This document shows, piece after piece, positions 9,174 to 25,403 of a DNA stretch of 64,000 bases. Made by a program: the position numbers and the translations under genes. The stretch is from Saccharum officinarum. Its lineage: Eukaryota > Streptophyta > Magnoliopsida > Poales > Poaceae. Within the stretch, counting starts at the first letter, position 1. Each line of letters begins with the position of its first letter. Location: assembly GCA_020631735.1 (NCBI GenBank), contig CM036179.1, forward strand, positions 27,643,063 through 27,707,062. Reading direction: 5' to 3'. The notes below the pieces were generated by a model, which did no database searches, had not been told where the DNA came from, and saw only the letters and a program-made list of their open reading frames with translations.

Positions 9174-12100
9174 ATGGAGTCGGCTCTCGGTGCGGCGAAC
9201 TGGCTCCTCAACAAGGTGCTCAACAAGCTCTCCAATGACTTGGTGGCTGGGTATGTGGCCAGTTGTGAGCTGGGCCTCAACTTCGACAAGGTGAAGACCG
9301 AACTGAGTTACACGCTCGGGCTACTGCACGTTGCCCAAGGGAGGGACGTCAGCTCCAACCCGGGCTTACAGACGCTGCTGGAGGACCTCAGCAAGAAAGC
9401 CGACGAGGCAGAGGATGCTCTGGACGAGCTCCACTACTTTATGATCCAAGACGAGCTCGACGGCACCCGGGAGGCCACCCCGGAGCTTGGCGGTGGCCTC
9501 CGTGCTCAAGCTCTGCATGCTCGCCATGCTGCTCGCAACGCCGCCGGTAACTGGTTCTCTTGCTTCTCTTGTTGCCGTTCACAAGATGATGTTGCTGCTG
9601 CTGTTTCCAATGACACACATAACACAAGCGAGGCCAAGTCTGATGACGGTTTTACCGGTGGACAATGTGACAAGCTGCCATTTGACCGAGTGGCCATGTC
9701 CAACAAAATCAAGCAGCTGTTAGAGGGCATGGAGTACCTATGTCCTCGTATCTCTGAGTTACTAAACAAGATAAGCGCAAGCAGTAGCCTAGTTCCAGGA
9801 AGTATGGGTAACTCACTGGAACGCCCTGCAATCGGATCAACAATTAGACAAGATAAGCTGTATGGAAGGAGCACTATTTTTAATGAAACCATAAAAGGCA
9901 TGACAAGTGCCACTTGGCATGAAACCCTGTCAGTTCTTCCTATAGTTGGCCCTGGTGGTATTGGAAAGACAACTTTCACCCAGCACCTTTACAATGACAA
10001 AAGGACAGAAGAACACTTCACAGTTAGGGCCTGGGTATGTGTGTCAACTAGTTTTGATGTGCTTAAGCTCAGCAAAGAAATCTTGGAGTGCCTACCTGCA
10101 ACTGAAAATGAAGGTGTGAAAGAAACAAACAACTTAGACCAGCTTCAGAAATCCATTGCAAAGAGATTGAGATCAAAAAGGTTCTTAATCGTCTTCGATG
10201 ATATATGGCAATGCAGTGAGGATAAGTGGGCAAATCTCTTAGCTCCATTCAAAATGAAGGAAGCTAGAACAGGTAGCATGATTATTGTCACAACTCGGTT
10301 TCCATATATAGCACAAATGGTGAAGACAACTACTCTAGTAAACCTGGAAGGTTTGGAGCCTGCTGAGTTCTGGATTTTCTTTCAAGCATGTGTTTTTGGT
10401 GAAGTCACAGTTGAGCATGATAAAGAAGAGCTTATTGAAGTTGCAAGACAGATTGCAGATAAATTGAAGTGTTCCCCACTGGCAGCCAAGACAGTTGGTC
10501 GGTTATTGAAGAAGAGATTTTCTGGGGAACATTGGGTGGAGATTCTTGAAAACAAGGAGTGGCTAAACCAAACCGATGATGATGATATTATGCCAGCTCT
10601 GAAAATTAGCTATGACTACCTTCCCTTCCATCTAAAAAAATGTTTCTCATATTGTGCCCTCTACCCTGAGGATTATAAGTTTCAAAGCTTAGAGATCGGT
10701 CGTTTTTGGATTTCAATTGGTATCACAGATTCTGGTGATCAGAATGATAAAATTGAGGACATTGGCAGAAAATATTTGGATGAACTATTCGACTATGGTT
10801 TTCTGATGAAAGGAGATGAAAATTATTATGTAATGCATGATTTGATGCATGAGCTTGCACAGATGGTTTCTTCAAAAGAATGTGCCCACATCAGTTGTTC
10901 TAGTTTTAGAGCTGAGAACATCTCATCGTCTATTCGCCACCTATCCATCTTGATGCAAGATAAATATATTGAAGATTTTGGTGGAGAAATGGATAAATTG
11001 AGGAGAAGGATAAACATTGGGAATCTACGGAGTTTGATGATTTTTGGAGAATACAGAAGGACAAGCTTGGTCAATATTTTGAAAGATACATTTAAGGAAA
11101 TAAAGGACCTTCGTGTTCTGTTTATATTCATGAACTCCCTAGATTCTTTGCCACACAACTTCTCAAAGCTTATCCACCTTCGGTACCTAAAACTGAAATC
11201 ACCTGGTTACTCAAAAGTGTGCTTGCCTACCACAGTGCCTAGGTTTTATCACTTGAAATTCTTGGACCTTCAAGATTGGGGAAGTAGTTATGATTTGCCT
11301 AAAGGCATTAACCGCCTTGTGAATTTGTGTCATTTCCTTTCCAATGTTAAATTCCACTGCAATGTTCCTGAGGTTGGAAAAATGAAGCTATTACAAGAGT
11401 TGAGAAGATTCCATGTTAAGAAAGAGAGTGTTGGATTTGAATTGCGAGAGTTGGGTCACTTGGAAAAGATTGGAGGGGGACTCGATATATACGGGCTTGA
11501 AAACGTGAGAACCAGGGAAGAAGCTAATGAAGCCAAATTGATGGCAAAAAGAAATCTAACTGAGCTGGCTTTACTTTGGAGTGGAGAGCAACCATCCGTG
11601 GAAGATGATATTCTTGATGGTCTTAAGCCGCACTCCAATCTTAGATCACTTAGCATTGTAAATCATGGTGGAGTCACTGGTCCCACTTGGTTGGGTAGCA
11701 ACACCCACTTGAAAAACTTGGGGACCCTCCATCTGGAGGGTGTATCTTGGTCCACTCTTCCTCCTTTCGGGCTGATGCATCATCTAGGAACACTCGAGCT
11801 AGAAAACATTGTTGGGATACGCCAGTTTGGACCGGACTTCATTGGTGGCATCACAGAAAAAAGTTTCACACAGTTGAAGGAGGTCGAGTTTGCTGATATG
11901 CCAGAACTTGTCGAGTGGGTTGGGGGAGCTGACACACAGTTATTCTCAAGGCTTGAAATAATCAGCTGCATTAATTGTCCCAAGCTCATTGCACTACCAT
12001 TCTCAGGGTTCCCTAATCTGTGTGATCTTTGCACTTATAAATGTCCGGAGTTGCGCCTGCCTCCTCTGCCTCACACTTCCAAGCTATCTTCTTTCCAAAC

Positions 12101-13337
12101 AGACTACTTAGATTATCGCGGAAGTCGCTTGTCCATTAATAAGATGCCGTGTGAATTGGCCCTCCACAATCTCGGTGAAGTAGAAAGTCTGACAATTAAT
12201 GATGCATCACTCATCTCATTTACGGATCTCCAAAAGCTACATCCATTAAGAAGTATAGAGGTTGGGAGATGCGATGAAAGATTTCTGAGAGCACTGGATA
12301 ATGGCATTGTGCTCCAATCAGTTCAATCTCTACAACTGGAGAAATTTCGTGTCACCAGAAAATCATTGGCAAGTTTCTTCAGATGTTTCCCATCTCTTTC
12401 TGGTTTGGATTTAATAGCATCAAATGAGGATCATGATGACGAGGAAGTCATACTGCAGTTTCCACCCTACAGCTCACTCAGACATGTACGGTTGGATGGG
12501 TGTCATAATCTAATTCTACCTGTGCAGGATGGATGTGGATTCCGTGGCCTCTTGTCGCTCGAATCAGTTTTGATAGTGAATTGTGGCAAGCTGTTCTCGG
12601 GGTGGTCCACAGCAGGAGCAGATTGCAGCAGCATTAACCCTTTCCCTCCTTGTGTTAAGGAACTCTGGTTTTGGAGTGAACCTAGCACTCTGTCGATGGC
12701 TCTACTCTCAAATCTGACATCTCTTACCCGTCTTGTACTAGTAAATTGCAAGAATGTCACAGTGGATGGGTTCAATCCTCTCATCACTTGCAAACTCGAG
12801 CATCTGTCGGTTTTGAATCGGAAAGAAGAGGGTGAAACTGAGCCCTATTCTATTTCTGTAGCGGGGGATCTACTCGCTGAGGTGTCAAGGACAAAAACAA
12901 TGCCCGCAGGTTCGTTCCAACTGGTGAGCCTTTCGGTGGATTGCATCTCCGCAGTGCTTGTTGCTCCTATCTGCACCCGCCTCTCCGCTACCCTCCGGAC
13001 GTTATGGTTCAACTTTGACTGGCGGGCGGAGAGCTTCACGGAAGAGCAGTGCCAGGCGCTTCAGCTCCTCACCTCCCTTGAATCCCTATACATTCATGAT
13101 TGCAGGGCTCTGCAGTCACTCCCTCAGGGGTTGCATCACCTCTCTTCTCTAGAGTATTTACAAATCTTTGGGTCGCATAGAATCAGGTCGCTGCCCAAGG
13201 AGGGCTTCCCCGACTCACTGCAAGTCCTAAGTATATCTGATTGCTGCCCAGAGCTGTACGAGGAATGCCAGCAATTAAGAGGAACACAGCCAGATATAGA
13301 AGTACGTGCCAACCTACAAAGTAGAAATGAAGATTGA
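9174..13337 (+). CDS. NLR1: intact CC-NB-ARC-LRR immune receptor (1387 aa)
   Basis: Predicted intracellular receptor of the CNL class, which senses pathogen effectors and uses ATP/ADP exchange in NB-ARC as a switch. The first ATG in frame is 9174; an upstream GTG is not needed, and 9174 aligns with the NLR2 and NLR3 starts. Visible: Rx-type coiled coil (about 1-130) with the acidic EDALDEL motif near residue 80; P-loop GPGGIGKTT at 259-267; kinase-2 FLIVFDDIW at 337-345 (Phe where NLR2 and NLR3 have Leu); CSPLAAK (GLPL position) at 433; LKKCFSYCALYPED (RNBS-D); intact MHD at 554-556; then LRRs to the C-terminus. No N-terminal MADA motif and no integrated domain were seen. A cysteine cluster (SCFSCC) follows the coiled coil. 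A 24-bp insertion at 9648-9671, absent from NLR2 and NLR3, adds eight residues in the linker. Single exon; tail in TGA at 13335. Confidence 0.93.
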   Translation: MESALGAANWLLNKVLNKLSNDLVAGYVASCELGLNFDKVKTELSYTLGLLHVAQGRDVSSNPGLQTLLEDLSKKADEAEDALDELHYFMIQDELDGTREATPELGGGLRAQALHARHAARNAAGNWFSCFSCCRSQDDVAAAVSNDTHNTSEAKSDDGFTGGQCDKLPFDRVAMSNKIKQLLEGMEYLCPRISELLNKISASSSLVPGSMGNSLERPAIGSTIRQDKLYGRSTIFNETIKGMTSATWHETLSVLPIVGPGGIGKTTFTQHLYNDKRTEEHFTVRAWVCVSTSFDVLKLSKEILECLPATENEGVKETNNLDQLQKSIAKRLRSKRFLIVFDDIWQCSEDKWANLLAPFKMKEARTGSMIIVTTRFPYIAQMVKTTTLVNLEGLEPAEFWIFFQACVFGEVTVEHDKEELIEVARQIADKLKCSPLAAKTVGRLLKKRFSGEHWVEILENKEWLNQTDDDDIMPALKISYDYLPFHLKKCFSYCALYPEDYKFQSLEIGRFWISIGITDSGDQNDKIEDIGRKYLDELFDYGFLMKGDENYYVMHDLMHELAQMVSSKECAHISCSSFRAENISSSIRHLSILMQDKYIEDFGGEMDKLRRRINIGNLRSLMIFGEYRRTSLVNILKDTFKEIKDLRVLFIFMNSLDSLPHNFSKLIHLRYLKLKSPGYSKVCLPTTVPRFYHLKFLDLQDWGSSYDLPKGINRLVNLCHFLSNVKFHCNVPEVGKMKLLQELRRFHVKKESVGFELRELGHLEKIGGGLDIYGLENVRTREEANEAKLMAKRNLTELALLWSGEQPSVEDDILDGLKPHSNLRSLSIVNHGGVTGPTWLGSNTHLKNLGTLHLEGVSWSTLPPFGLMHHLGTLELENIVGIRQFGPDFIGGITEKSFTQLKEVEFADMPELVEWVGGADTQLFSRLEIISCINCPKLIALPFSGFPNLCDLCTYKCPELRLPPLPHTSKLSSFQTDYLDYRGSRLSINKMPCELALHNLGEVESLTINDASLISFTDLQKLHPLRSIEVGRCDERFLRALDNGIVLQSVQSLQLEKFRVTRKSLASFFRCFPSLSGLDLIASNEDHDDEEVILQFPPYSSLRHVRLDGCHNLILPVQDGCGFRGLLSLESVLIVNCGKLFSGWSTAGADCSSINPFPPCVKELWFWSEPSTLSMALLSNLTSLTRLVLVNCKNVTVDGFNPLITCKLEHLSVLNRKEEGETEPYSISVAGDLLAEVSRTKTMPAGSFQLVSLSVDCISAVLVAPICTRLSATLRTLWFNFDWRAESFTEEQCQALQLLTSLESLYIHDCRALQSLPQGLHHLSSLEYLQIFGSHRIRSLPKEGFPDSLQVLSISDCCPELYEECQQLRGTQPDIEVRANLQSRNED

Positions 13338-18603
<5,266 letters not shown>

Positions 18604-18675
<72 letters not shown>
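18604..18675. repeat. TA microsatellite, right flank of 4-kb element
   Basis: 72 bp of TA. It resumes directly into GAACAAACTCCTGATCAAGAAGG, which is NLR-downstream sequence also seen at about 37700 and 54645. Confidence 0.97.
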
Positions 18676-18678
<3 letters not shown>

Positions 18679-19905
18679 CAAACTCCTGATCAAGAAGGCC
18701 GTCATGTCTCTTCCATGATCGTACTATTGTTCATCATGTCTTTATCTCCTTTCTTAGGAGTGTTGCTACTTTTTTTGTTCTATAGAGACTGCAGTAATGC
18801 AGCGTGCAGGTCCTGTAACAATACAGACGAGTTTTGGTCTGCAACTGTCATGTTAGTTGGACTCATCAACAAAAATGCAGACCAAAACAGTCCTCTTCAG
18901 GTTCTTACTTTGTTGGCCAGTGCCAGCATCTGTAGTTGTATGGCCACGTGCAAACACTAAACTACCGCAACAAATCTGTAAACTTATACAGTAACATCTG
19001 ATCACCGATCAATTGTGTGCAAGAAGCCAACAAGTCGACATCAGGAAGTGTTTATAAATTAAGCAAAGCATGTGCAGGTACAGAATGGGTTTTGACTGGT
19101 AAACTGATCACTGGGTCATTTAAATTTATTTTCACCAAAGTTCCAGTATCTACTTAAATACCTCAATTGCCCTAACCCGCTCTTAATTCAATTTAGTTTC
19201 TCCACGTCAGCAGACACTCTGCTCTTCTGTCCAAGAGAGGTGGTTTCTTTTGAGCTTAACGAGTGAGGGACAAGACCTTTATTCCCTTGTAGGATTCCCT
19301 TTCACTTTATCAGCTCCAAATTCGAGAAAAGATAAGGGCAAAACAAAGCACAAAAATCCCTTTGTTCCGACACGACACGAGGGCAAATTTTCAAGAAAAA
19401 TGTGAAATGATTGATACTATGATTAGTCTGTAGTCATAAGGTACATACAACTCATTTCGTGTTAAGCTCGTGACAATAATTGGGCCCATAAGTGACAACA
19501 TATAACAGCATTTTTTTAACGACTCACCTAAACATCCACGATCATTGCATAATAAAATCCACTATAATGTCCAATGAGTATTCCGTATGTGTATGAGAAT
19601 GAAAATGTAATGAGCATTCTGTATGTGCATGATAATGAAAAGTAAAAAAAATACTTAATGTTGAGTATGTAACAACCTCACATATTACAGGAGAGTAAAC
19701 AGAGCAGACACCAATGGCCACAAAGTGCAACCGGCCAGTTGGAGGAGCATGGGTGAGTCAGGTTGAGCAATGGTCAGAGTAACAAAGCTGCATACCGGTA
19801 CATCTGTAAAAGGAAATTGGTAGGCAACATACGAACATATAAACAAAGAAGCTTCTGCACCAAATATGACCAGACAGGCAATCAAGAAAGCAAAGCCGTG
19901 AAGCA
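18676..19905. other. Continuation of the NLR1 downstream flank
   Basis: Homologous to 37705-38860 after NLR2 and, from 19000, to 46015-46920 after NLR3. Shared blocks include TCAAGAAGGCCGTCATGTCTC, TTTAGTTTCTCCACGTCAGCA and TTATTCCCTTGTAGGATT. No coding sequence was recognised. It lacks the short SINE found at the equivalent place after NLR2 (38100-38206). Confidence 0.6.
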
Positions 19906-20310
19906 TCAAAGTTGTAGAACTCATCGAGATCTATAAATTTTGTTTTGGTCATTTCCCATCCGATTTTGTTTGAACCATTCGAAATTTTGAATTTCAAAAT
20001 ATGATAATTTCAAACAGAATTTTGGGATAGTAAATGTTTTCAAACGAAAAAGTCATCAACGGCATGACTCATTAAGATGTACAACTTTTGTTTTGGTCAT
20101 TTCTCCATCCGACTTTGTTTGAACAATTCAAAATATGAGAATTTCGAAACGAATTTTGGGATAGTAAATGATTTCAAATGAAAAAGTCATTAACGACAAA
20201 GTTGTAGAACTCATTGAGATCTACAACTTTTGTTTTGAACATTTTGTCATCCGAGTTTGTTTGAATAATTAAAATTTAAATTTTAGAATACGAGAACTTC
20301 ATACAATATA
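19906..20310. repeat. Three tandem units of about 145 bp
   Basis: Units start at about 19906, 20052 and 20194. They share a core of GTTGTAGAACTCATTGAGATC, CAACTTTTGTTTTG, CATCCGA-TTTGTTTGAA and AAAAGTCAT. The third is shorter. Similar reiterated AAAGTTGTAGAACTC units occur in some grass CACTA elements, and the sequence is followed by a CACTA-like end (next entry). Confidence 0.7.
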
Positions 20311-20622
20311 TTGTCACTGGACAACCTGGCTACATGGCAGGTCACACGGCCGCCAACTTGGACAACAATATTTTAAAAAAATTAAAAGATTTTATGCTAT
20401 GTAAATTATATGTCATAGACCTATGATATTTGTAAATCAGGCTGTGTGACGTAGAAAATATCGTCATTGGATGGAATTGTACTAGCTGAGTGACCCGACG
20501 ATCATATTTTTCGTCGCTAAACAGGAGTTCTGATAAGAAACTGTCATAAAATGGGTCATTTAACGACAATTCAACCTAATGTCACTAGCACATCGTCATG
20601 AAATGACAGATTTCTTGTAGTA
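19906..20622. mobile_element. Remnant of a second CACTA-type element (right end)
   Basis: Ends GACAGATTTCTTGTAGTAG. In reverse complement this is CTACTACAAGAAATCTGTC, one base off the CACTACAAGAAA terminus of a common grass CACTA family. No matching left terminus was found, so it is probably truncated. No transposase coding. Confidence 0.4.
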
Positions 20623-20936
20623 GCTCTATCGACAATTGGGCAACAATTATTATAGACATTTTATATCTTTTCTTCCTATTGTCTGCTCGATGGAGGGTGG
20701 TAGAAGACATGGTCGAGCAGTGGGAGATAGGGAGGAGAGAGAGGGTGGCGACGTGGGAGGGAGGGAGCACGACCGACGCCCCACACGACTTGGCCCTGCC
20801 CTCGCTGGCCCTTGCCCGGCTTCGCCATCACTAGCGCTTGTTGGGAGGCATATGAATATCACACAAGTATTTTTTTTATTTTCTAGCGATGTAGGTTTTA
20901 TTGCCTTGTATGATTGGTAAGAAATACTAGGATCAT
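20623..20936. other. Short intergenic stretch, no gene supported
   Basis: Contains a GC-rich purine run (GGGAGATAGGGAGGAGAGAGAGGG). Overlapping open frames on both strands here are compositional, are repeated unchanged at 47651-47961, and show no recognisable domain. Confidence 0.4.
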
Positions 20937-21634
20937 ACCCGTGCATTGCAATGGAAAAACAATAATTCCAGTATATTTAGAAAAATAAGTTTATGTACTA
21001 TAGTCAGGAAAATGAATATTGCTTGGTATTGATGTATGTAAAAACCGCATCGAGGTTACATAGTATCTAATTACATTATAAAGTGAACACAGAGGGAGAA
21101 CAACGATATGTACTTTTGATTATTTGTATTAAACACAAACTTCAGATAATTACATCTCCTAAGATTCTAGTCTGTGCAGAAGCACATATTAATGACTAGT
21201 ATCAAAATAAAAGGCATAATGGGGAATTAGGATTAGAAATTTGTCATGCAAGAATTTGCTAAAACACACAGTTCAATCATGGGAAAAAAAATATATGTCC
21301 ACGCTCATAGCATTTTGATAGAGAAAACGATGCCATCATTGTACTCTCTCCGTCCATAAAAAAAATGCAATCCTCATGTTCCAAAGAGTCAAACAATTTA
21401 AGATTGAAAAATTTATACAAAAATTACTAACATTTATGATGCCAAATAAATATCACTTTACTAAATACAGATATATTACCTAATTGGAGACACAAATATT
21501 TGTGTCTTTTTTATGAACTCAGTCAAAATTAAAAAAAAGTTTGACTTATCAAAAACCTGGAATTGTACTTTTTTAGGGATGAAGGGAGCAGTAATTAAGA
21601 GTGTGGTCTAAGACGACCTATATATAGAGAGAGA
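20937..21634 (-). mobile_element. Helitron candidate, 698 bp, non-autonomous
   Basis: Read on the minus strand it starts TCTCTCTCTATATATAGG after an A and ends GGTATGATCCTAG before a T, matching the Helitron rule of 5'-TC, 3'-CTRR and A/T insertion. Before the CTAG end is CCATTGCAATGCACGGG, a degraded form of the CCCGTGC...GCACGGG hairpin usual there. It contains a nested Stowaway MITE. No Rep/helicase coding. The hairpin is weak, so this is a candidate only. Confidence 0.45.
21344..21591. mobile_element. Stowaway-like MITE, 248 bp
   Basis: Begins CTCTCTCCGTCCATAAAAAA and ends TTTTTTAGGGATGAAGGGAGCAG, imperfect inverted termini, with TA at 21342-21343 and 21592-21593. Nested in the Helitron candidate. 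Copy at 48359-48607. Confidence 0.75.
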
Positions 21635-22157
21635 TAGAGTTTTCTGTACTCCCAGAAGTAATTACTCCCAGCAAGTAATTACTCCCACCGAGAGTATACA
21701 GCGCACGATGGAGGTCCGGTCAGTTAGCAGAAGCTAACGGGTCTAGAAAAGTGACCCGCTTGTATCAACAGTTGCACTTTTTTGCGGACACATGCATATC
21801 CGTGACAACTAACATACAGTTAGTGCATATCGGGAAGATCCAATTAAGTACTAGAATAATAAATAGAATAGTATATACGCTGTATGGTCACCGTGCATAC
21901 TTTTTTGAATATTTACATACTTATTTGAGAAGTGCATACTTTCTGAATGGGAGTATGTATGCATCCTTTTTGACACGAGCTAGTATTAGTACATATATAT
22001 CCAAGCAGTATTTGTACTGACACAGACTTAGTATGCATGCATACTTTAAAGAAACGAGTATATGTCCATACTTGTACTATTAAGAAAGTATGTTAGTATG
22101 TATTTATACTTTTTTTACAAATGAGTATACGTACATACCATTCAAACAAGGAGCATT
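21635..22157. other. AT-rich intergenic, no gene
   Basis: Contains paired AGTAATTACTCCCA phrases (about 21657-21690) and many CATACTT / AAGTATG words in both orientations between 21895 and 22140. The small open frame at 21751-22020 is unchanged in the duplicate but shows no recognisable domain; I do not support it as a gene. Confidence 0.4.
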
Positions 22158-22830
22158 CACTATTGGAAACCAGGACTTTACCGAGCGTTTTTACACTCGG
22201 CAAAGAGTCTTTTGCACTCGGCAAATGCTTTGTCGAGTGTGGCACTCGGCAAAATCCACTCGGCAATATATTTGTCGGCAAAGGGACTTTGCCGAGTACT
22301 TCTTATCGGGACACTCGGCAAAAAAATTTATATTTTACCGAGTGCCAGGCAAGGCACTCGGCAAAATATTTGCGCCGTCACTCCATCAGACGTTACCGGT
22401 TACTTTGCCGAGTGCCTGCCCAGCACTCGGTAAAACATGTTTTATTTTGTTAACTTTGCCGAGTGCCTCTGGGCCGGCACTCGGCAAAGTTTTTTTTTCT
22501 TTTTTTTTTAAAAAACACTTTGTCGAGTGCCATAGGTCCGGCACTCGGCAAAGTTTTTTCCTTTTTAAAAAAAACCATTACTTTGCCGAGTGCCGCAGGC
22601 CCGACACTCGGCAAAGTTTTTTCCTTTTTTTAAAAAAAACATTACTTTGCCGAGTGCTGCAGGCCCGGCACTTGGCAAAGTTTTTCCCTTTTTTTAAAAA
22701 AACATTACTTTGCCGAGTGCCCCAGGGCCGGCACTTAGCAAATATTTTTTTCTTTTAAAAAAAAACACACTTTGTCGAGTGCCCCCTGCCCGGGCACTCG
22801 ACAAAGACCCCGAGAATTGCAAATTTTTTT
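22158..22830. repeat. CACTA left subterminal repeat array
   Basis: Alternating TTTGCCGAGTGCC and GGCACTCGGCAAA motifs, largely as inverted pairs separated by 8-12 GC-rich bases, spaced by T-rich/A-rich linkers of 20-35 bp. Known role in the family: transposase-accessory binding sites. Reading frames through it are artefacts of the repeat. Confidence 0.9.
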
Positions 22831-22846
22831 ATTTTTTTACATTCCA

Positions 22847-22947
<101 letters not shown>

Positions 22948-23389
22948 AATATGACATCGATATAACCAACCTGCATTATATATCAAAAGCACACGCATAA
23001 TTTCATAAATTCATCGGAAATCCCTCACAAATACTCCAAAGTTCAACATTACAAGTTTATTATTACATGTTCAACATCACAAAGTTCAACATCCCTACTG
23101 CAGCAACGAAGAGTGCAATTGTGTTCTCTCGGACTGCGGTGTAGGGTTGACGGGATCAGCCCTCGGTGACACGACAGCGGGATTGTTTGAACTCGCCGAC
23201 GGAGGCTGCACAAAAGAAGAGATTGCATGTGTTAGACTCAAAATTAAAAATTTTGGCAGCACCTCCCCTACACGGGGAGGATTCTAACCTGCTAGAAACA
23301 ACGGCACGAAGGCCGACAAAACAACGGCACGAAGGCTGACAATCCCAACGGCATGAAGGCCGAAAATCACAACGGCACGAAGGCCGACA

Positions 23390-25283
23390 CCCGATGCTTG
23401 CCCGATGGTTTGCATGATCTGGAACATGTTCGTCATCTGCTTCTGCGTGGCCTCTAGCTGAGCGGTCAGGAGTGCTTGCACATCCTTTGTCTTTGCCAGC
23501 ACATCCTTTGTCTCTGCCAGCTCGGCCTGTAGTGTTTCAATCACATGTTTTAGTATTACAAATCTTATCAATGTGTGTAAAGTTCAATGTACGATGAGTG
23601 AAACCGAAATTACCTTAAGTTTGTCGACCCGCGACAATGTTGGAGTAGGCCGTGCACGTATAGGAAGGCTTATGGACGTGCTCTGTGCCCTCAGATCGGA
23701 GAGAGAGGGTGCAGAGCTCGAGGAGTCGGCGTCGTCTGCAATCCACAACCGCCCGTGCTTCCTGCCTTGCCCCAGCCTCACGATCACCTCTGTCTTAAGG
23801 GGCTCAGTGCTCAGATTATGCTCTGAGCCACGGAGCGCCCGAATCGCCTCCGCGTAGTCTCGGACCTTAGCATGGACGGTGGGGTCAGAGTAAGCCTCGG
23901 CAGGGGCATCTGGGTTGAAGACGACACTGGATTTCACTAGACCCATGTGGGACACAGCCCATACCGTGAACTCCGACACCGGCTGGTCCGGGTGTGCCAC
24001 CTCCTGCGAGAAAGACAGGCAAGATGATTAGAAATCAGGCAAAATTGAGCATTAGAATAGATAAATGACATCTTGTACTTGTGCCCGCTTGAATGCGGGG
24101 AGGTTGTGGCTACCTTGGTGGTGAGTTGGACCGATCTTTAGTGCCCGCTTCCGCTTGCCTTGCTCGTGCTTTGCGATGTACGCTGGGTCAAGGTACCTGT
24201 CCACGATCCTCGACCATGCCGCTCTATGCGACATGCACCATGAGGCAGACACCTACACATCATTAAGTGTTTGACATATAAGAAGATCAATTCTGGACCT
24301 ACTAAATCTCAAAATGAATCAATATTATCCACATACCTGAAGGTACTGCTTCTTGGTCAGCGCCACCTTTCTTGCACCATCTTTCTTGAGGGGCTCTTTC
24401 TTGATGGACCTGTAGTAGTCGACGTGGGCCTAGAGTCACGCCTTGTGAATCATGTCACCGACGTGCTTCTGACAGGCTCTGTGTGCCGTCCGATCCGCCA
24501 TCTCCTCTCGACCGTCTTCTAGCTTGAAGTATCTCTGCATACAAACACGATGTATTCGTTCATTATTTTAATAAAAGACTTAACCAATGGAGGAGATGTA
24601 TTAACCTTCATTGTGAGACACTTACCCAAAACTCCGCCAAAACCCGCTCCTGCTTGTTGTCCTGCTCGTCATCCAAGCCGAGCTTGTACCTGTCGCACGA
24701 CCAGGCCGGTGACCACGTCCTGTCTTTCAGCTTCATAAGGCCGAGGAAGTGTTTCTTGCATAGACATCCTAGGATGGTAGCGGGGGTGCGTGGGGGGTCA
24801 AGAGCACCCGACAGAAGTATCCAGCCCCTGCATAAGTGATTAAGAAAAATTATCAGTTTCTCTGTTGATTCTCAACGTATCATATGAAGTACTAGTGATA
24901 ACATCTATAGTTACTTACCTTCTTCCCACAGGACGAACCATTGGGCGTCAGTTAGGAAGCGGAACCGAAGGAAGGCTTGTGGGACCTCGCAGGTAGGGAG
25001 TCGACTGAGCAGAACTACTGTCCTCCATCTGCTGAGTCGACGGAGTGTCTTTGCTCGTACCCGTGGCTGCCACATGGTCCTCCGGGGTTGGAGATGGGTC
25101 CTCGTGCTGGTCGAGAGCTAGGGGAGGAGGCGGGTCACTCCTGGTCCGACCATGGCCCCTCCCCCTCCCCCTCCCCATGCCTGCTCTCGCCGCTAGGGCC
25201 GAAGACGTCCCCTCACCTCCTGCCGTTGGGCGCAGCCTCTAGTACGCTGAGAGCACCTGCCTCGGTGTACGGTCCATCGCCAT
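23390..25283 (-). pseudogene. CACTA accessory protein gene (TNPA-like, Ptta/En/Spm family), decayed
   Basis: Exon-like blocks on the minus strand. About 25283-24948: Arg/Gly- and Pro-rich start. About 24545-24345: a DYYRSIKKEPLKK segment. 24252-24060: IVDRYLDP, then HHQGSHNLPAF, a hallmark stretch of plant Ptta/En/Spm transposases. 24000-23584: acidic/Ser-rich region. 23571-23390: coiled-coil-like LQAELAETKDVLAKTKD. Splice-like junctions separate them. Nonsense codons include TAG around 25240 and adjacent TAG (24430-24432) and TGA (24436-24438), which fit C-to-T or G-to-A changes. The two adjacent stops recur in the duplicate (51437-51439, 51443-51445), so the gene was dead before the segment duplicated. 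Confidence 0.75.
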
Positions 25284-25403
25284 CTTTGTTCTATTACCTG
25301 CAATGTACAAAGAGTGAACAACAAGTGTTAGTACATACATTACAAATGGTTCAAAATAAATAAATATAACAAAATTTAATAAAAAAACATAGTATTACAT
25401 GCT

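Noticed and set aside
9174..13337. Integrated decoy domain or paired helper/sensor arrangement
   Set aside because: No extra domain appears before, within or after the CC-NB-ARC-LRR, and all genes are in tandem orientation rather than head-to-head.
22090..22758. 222-residue open frame with repeated CRVPQARH-like units, and its copy near 49104-49767
   Set aside because: It is the CACTA subterminal repeat read as protein; the repeats are DNA-binding motifs and the frame is accidental.
22158..22830. Regularly spaced short palindromic repeats that superficially resemble a CRISPR array
   Set aside because: Inverted pairs with low-complexity linkers, inside a CACTA element in plant DNA, without cas genes; explained as transposase binding sites.
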